The notes under the pieces: generated by a model
Database searches by the model: none
Told to the model about the DNA's origin: nothing
What the model saw: the letters and a program-made list of their open reading frames with translations, nothing else
Origin: JANWXR01 sp964608265
GTDB lineage: Bacteria > Chloroflexota > Anaerolineae > Anaerolineales > UBA6663
Direction of reading: 5' to 3'
DNA length: 64,000 nt
Assembly: GCA_964608265.1 (NCBI GenBank)
Contig: CAZSNP010000004.1
Span: 1-64,000 of the forward strand
Made by a program: the position numbers and the translations under genes
Part shown: one piece after another, positions 62,201 through 64,000 of the stretch
How positions within the stretch are numbered: the stretch's first letter is position 1
Layout of the letters: the number at the start of each line of letters is the position of its first letter

Positions 62201-63903
62201 AGACGGCGGAGATCGTCAACCTCAACAGCCGGGGAGACCGCATCCCGGTCGGCATCCGCGTCAACCACATCCTTTACGGTGAGCGCCCGGCGCTGCTGCT
62301 GCACGTGCGCGATATCACCGACCGCAAGCACTTCGAGGCCGAGCTGCGCCACGCCCGCGATGAGGCCGAGGCTGCCTCGCGGGCCAAGAGCGAATTCCTG
62401 GCGACGATGAGCCACGAAATCCGCACGCCGATGAACGCCGTCATCGGCATGACGGGCCTGTTGCTCGATACGCCGCTCAGCCCGGAACAGCGCGACTTCG
62501 CCAGCACCATCCGCGCCAGCGGCAACGCGTTGCTGGCCATCATCAACGACATCCTCGACTTCTCGAAAGTGGAAGCCGGCAAGCTCGAGCTGGAGAACGA
62601 GCCCTTCAACCTGCGTGACTGCCTCGACCTGTCGCTGGAGATGGTGGCCGGCGAGGCGTATCGCAAACGGCTGACGTTGCAGGCGCAGGTGATGCCCGAA
62701 CTGCCGCGCGTTTTCCGGGGCGATATGAATCGACTGCGGCAGATCGTCGTCAATCTGCTCAACAACGCCATCAAGTTCACCGAGGCCGGCGAGGTCAGCC
62801 TCATCGCCGAGGGCGCGCTCGAGACCGAGACCGCGTGGCGGCTGCATTTCGCCGTGCGCGATACCGGCATCGGCATCCCGCCGGATCGGATGAGCCGCCT
62901 CTTCCAATCCTTCAGCCAGGTGGATGCTTCGACGACGCGCAAGTACGGCGGCACCGGCCTCGGCCTCGTCATCAGCCAGGGCCTGGCCGAGCGGATGCGC
63001 GGCGGAATGTGGGCCGAAAGCGAGGGCGTGCCCGGTCGCGGTTCGACGTTCCACTTCGAGGTCGTGCTGGAGGCGATGCCGGCGGGCGAGGCGGTGGACG
63101 GCGCGGCGGAGGAATTGCAATTCGACCCGCAGCTCGCCGAACGCGTGCCGCTGCGCATCCTGCTCGCCGAAGACAACGTGACCAATCAGAAGCTCACCCT
63201 CGGCATCCTCGCCCGGCTGGGCTATCGCGCTGAGGCGGTAGCGAACGGTCGCGAGGCGTTGCGCGCGCTCGAACAGCAACCGTACGACCTGATTTTGATG
63301 GATATGCAGATGCCGGAGATGGATGGCCTGGAGGCCACCCGCCGCATCCGGGGCGAGTTGCCGGCGGCGCGGCAGCCGCGCATCGTGGCGATGACGGCCA
63401 ATGCGGTGCAGGGCGATCGCGAGGCGTGCCTGGCGGCGGGGATGAATGATTACCTCGCCAAGCCCATCCGGCTGAGGGAGTTGATGGCGATGCTGTACGG
63501 GCTGGGCGAACGCGACGGCCAGCCCGCGCCCGAGCGCGAATTGCCGCCGCCGCTGGATGAAGAGCAGATTCGCAACCTGCGCCAGATTCAGATCGGCGAT
63601 CAACCCAACCTGCTGGTCGAGCTTATCCACTCGTTTGAGGTGGAAGGGCCGGAGTTGCTGGCCCGCCTGCGGGCCGGGGTCGAAGCCAATGATGCGTATG
63701 AAGCGCGCGAGGCCGCCCACAGCCTCAAGGGCAGCACCGGCAACCTTGGCGCGACTCATCTGTACGCATTGTGCACCAAGATCGAGAAGCAAAGCCGGCA
63801 TGGGCATCTGGCGCAGGCCACCGCCCTGCTGGCGCAGATCGAGCGCGAGTATGAACGAGTGCACCATGCGTTGCGGGCCGAAGCCGAAAAGCTGATGGTT
63901 TGA
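59224..63903 (+). CDS. Large hybrid sensor histidine kinase (PDZ-like/7TM-GAF3-PAS-HisKA-HATPase-REC-HPt)
   Basis: 1559 residues. One N-terminal helix, an extracytoplasmic PDZ-like segment (about 45-125, FDRLVAIDGEPLTEQSVYED), then about seven helices to residue 365. After a coiled coil come three GAF domains (about 402-560, 565-720, 725-900) and a PAS domain (about 917-1040, RILFENSPDAIFVEE). HisKA His lies near 1062 in MSHEIRTPMNAVIG. The ATPase has NLLNNAIKF, DTGIGIPPDRMS and GGTGLGLV. The receiver Asp is near 1357 in LILMDMQMPEMDG and the HPt His near 1498 in AAHSLKGSTGNLG. The HisKA block is almost identical to that at 55462, suggesting duplication. ATG 59224 is chosen; GTG 59221 is adjacent. 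Confidence 0.93.
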   Translation: MPSPPPPHADHLAHRVQPYVRLSLALSAVLLAVVLFVAVDWARRVPLPGVLVTPHFITSNVGNSEWVLMPSSLRPFDRLVAIDGEPLTEQSVYEDLLSFRYGRQSIVQIAYERRPALNATPCDRLFLQAGNRYCLSVQPLELLSAWDFLRFFGVPYSVAVGYWLIGVWVTRRRAQDLAAQLLGLFCASVAALLSLTFDFSTSQRFIFLLFLALGFAGGTLMLLSFVYPTRIRFAAHYPHLGWLVFVPGLIASLLVIAQLGNRAEPWEYLAYVQGAYLVAVGSIVFFLGRMVYRLLRAPSASARLQANLALSGAALAFSPFVAWIIQRSFMPDAPFEPGMYIPVLLAFPLFIAYALTQQRYGDERRLDELERRVHERTEALQLANQKLQAEIGERLSAEEALRRQNIHLSALQDTALALIHRLDREVLLENILHRVAQMLDAHHGLLYLTEPDEAEMTCRVKLGWFVEVAQPRVKFGEGIMGGVWQTGEPTLAQARLVLPEHMLGQLDMLMVAPFKSAGGQVEGVIGLATDRTTHRFGKAELQLLERFADLASVALDNARLFETERTARERAEALQEVALVLNSSGGRDEELLELILDQLSRVVDYDRASIMLITEDGTRIAAWRGRQSEPMRTFSLQIDTLPHVQRVIAEQCPYIIPDVQGYQGWQYLPETASVRCWLGVPLIVQDRVIGLLNLSKKQPGYYTQGHGELALAFAAQAATAIQNTELFDQTQRQVRELGALYESSRTLASTLDPHRVNELFSLQLLRVADADLCALSTWDIKRNRVVTEYTVQWQGDQYFPLTRHGSYDLAHYPLRSAVLNQRRTEVVRVDDPNAQAAEVEILKAWDIRSLLLTPLTARGQVVGLAEIGDTHASREFTPAQIQLVEALTAQAAVSMENARLFNQTQTALLERQRAEEALRERESRLRILFENSPDAIFVEEYDGSILDVNPAACQLHGMTREMLVGKKVFDLIPAEKREMARRGFKRMLTGQIKTAEIVNLNSRGDRIPVGIRVNHILYGERPALLLHVRDITDRKHFEAELRHARDEAEAASRAKSEFLATMSHEIRTPMNAVIGMTGLLLDTPLSPEQRDFASTIRASGNALLAIINDILDFSKVEAGKLELENEPFNLRDCLDLSLEMVAGEAYRKRLTLQAQVMPELPRVFRGDMNRLRQIVVNLLNNAIKFTEAGEVSLIAEGALETETAWRLHFAVRDTGIGIPPDRMSRLFQSFSQVDASTTRKYGGTGLGLVISQGLAERMRGGMWAESEGVPGRGSTFHFEVVLEAMPAGEAVDGAAEELQFDPQLAERVPLRILLAEDNVTNQKLTLGILARLGYRAEAVANGREALRALEQQPYDLILMDMQMPEMDGLEATRRIRGELPAARQPRIVAMTANAVQGDREACLAAGMNDYLAKPIRLRELMAMLYGLGERDGQPAPERELPPPLDEEQIRNLRQIQIGDQPNLLVELIHSFEVEGPELLARLRAGVEANDAYEAREAAHSLKGSTGNLGATHLYALCTKIEKQSRHGHLAQATALLAQIEREYERVHHALRAEAEKLMV

Positions 63904-63980
63904 GCAGGCCCGCGTAACAGAGAGTAGGACTTTCGGCGGATTTTTATCCCAATTCCAACTTTGAGAAAATGCTGTTGGTG

Positions 63981-63986
63981 TAGAAT
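63981..63986 (+). promoter_or_regulatory. Candidate -10 box TAGAAT at the window end
   Basis: TAGAAT 14 bases from the edge, with TTGAGA 14 bases further upstream. The gene it would serve lies beyond the window. The rest of 63904-64000 holds nothing else. Confidence 0.35.
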
Positions 63987-64000
63987 TGTTGCAGCCAACC

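Noticed and set aside
60175..63867. Very long minus-strand open frame opposite the large histidine kinase
   Set aside because: It is the complement of a strongly coding frame in GC-rich DNA, has no domain signature, and the plus-strand product has full kinase, GAF, receiver and HPt motifs.
1..64000. tRNA or rRNA genes
   Set aside because: I scanned for T-loop GTTCGA-type sequences and rRNA-like stretches and found only hits inside coding genes. A tRNAscan or Infernal run would be decisive.

Overview
The window is high-G+C DNA, apparently from a draft or metagenome assembly (one run of 100 N at 20095-20194). It probably comes from a member of the Chloroflexota. That is an inference from style, not from a marker gene. 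The signs are transmembrane Ser/Thr kinases with long Thr/Pro-rich linkers, a kinase fused to a formylglycine-enzyme-like domain, very large PAS/GAF hybrid histidine kinases, an ECF sigma factor fused to a bifunctional-nuclease domain, and many small palindromic repeats between genes. No rRNA, tRNA, CRISPR array, transposase or phage gene was seen.

Layout. 1-2.8 kb: end of malate synthase A, a damaged HEPN/nucleotidyltransferase pair, and a PLP-dependent cystathionine gamma-synthase-type enzyme. 2.8-8.8 kb: a membrane Ser/Thr kinase with a probable lipoprotein, a small conserved protein, a MATE exporter, and the sigma/nuclease fusion. 8.9-11.1 kb: an islet of lower G+C with a LuxR-type regulator and two secreted proteins of unknown function. 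11.2-14.0 kb: metG, a candidate structured small RNA, and a membrane protein. 14.1-20.1 kb: a biotin-dependent acyl-CoA carboxylase (carboxyltransferase, biotin carboxylase, biotin carrier), interrupted by an HDOD protein and followed by a peptidase-S51-like protein. 20.1-24.5 kb: assembly gap, four-helix-bundle gene between inverted simple repeats, DUF423 protein, M20 amidohydrolase, an AAC(2')-like acetyltransferase between two gene remnants, a methyltransferase and a TadE-like protein. 24.6-30.0 kb: sirtuin, GH31 glycosidase, Gfo/Idh/MocA dehydrogenase, PHP metallohydrolase. 30.3-39.2 kb: kinase-FGE fusion, cold-shock protein, MFS transporter, radical SAM protein, then small enzymes and regulators.

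39.3-47.9 kb is a MoxR/DUF58 membrane-associated cluster: cNMP-binding/DUF1003, PF10110-like membrane protein, DUF4129, DUF4350, MoxR, DUF58, then divergent SpoIIM and RDD genes. 47.9-49.5 kb holds a small GTPase, an OmpR-type response regulator and an 80-residue protein. 49.6-54.5 kb is a minus-strand phospho-signalling operon: Ser/Thr kinase with a PQQ propeller, PP2C phosphatase, J-domain/VWA protein, FHA protein. After a decayed MFS gene, 55.4-63.9 kb encodes two hybrid histidine kinases around a response-regulator adenylyl cyclase.

Two genome-wide patterns stand out. First, many genes have a TANAAT -10 box only 6-8 bases before the start codon and no Shine-Dalgarno sequence, so they look leaderless. 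A second class has the same box 25-60 bases upstream, mostly with a Shine-Dalgarno sequence. Second, short palindromic or simple repeats occur both between genes and in frame inside at least four coding sequences.
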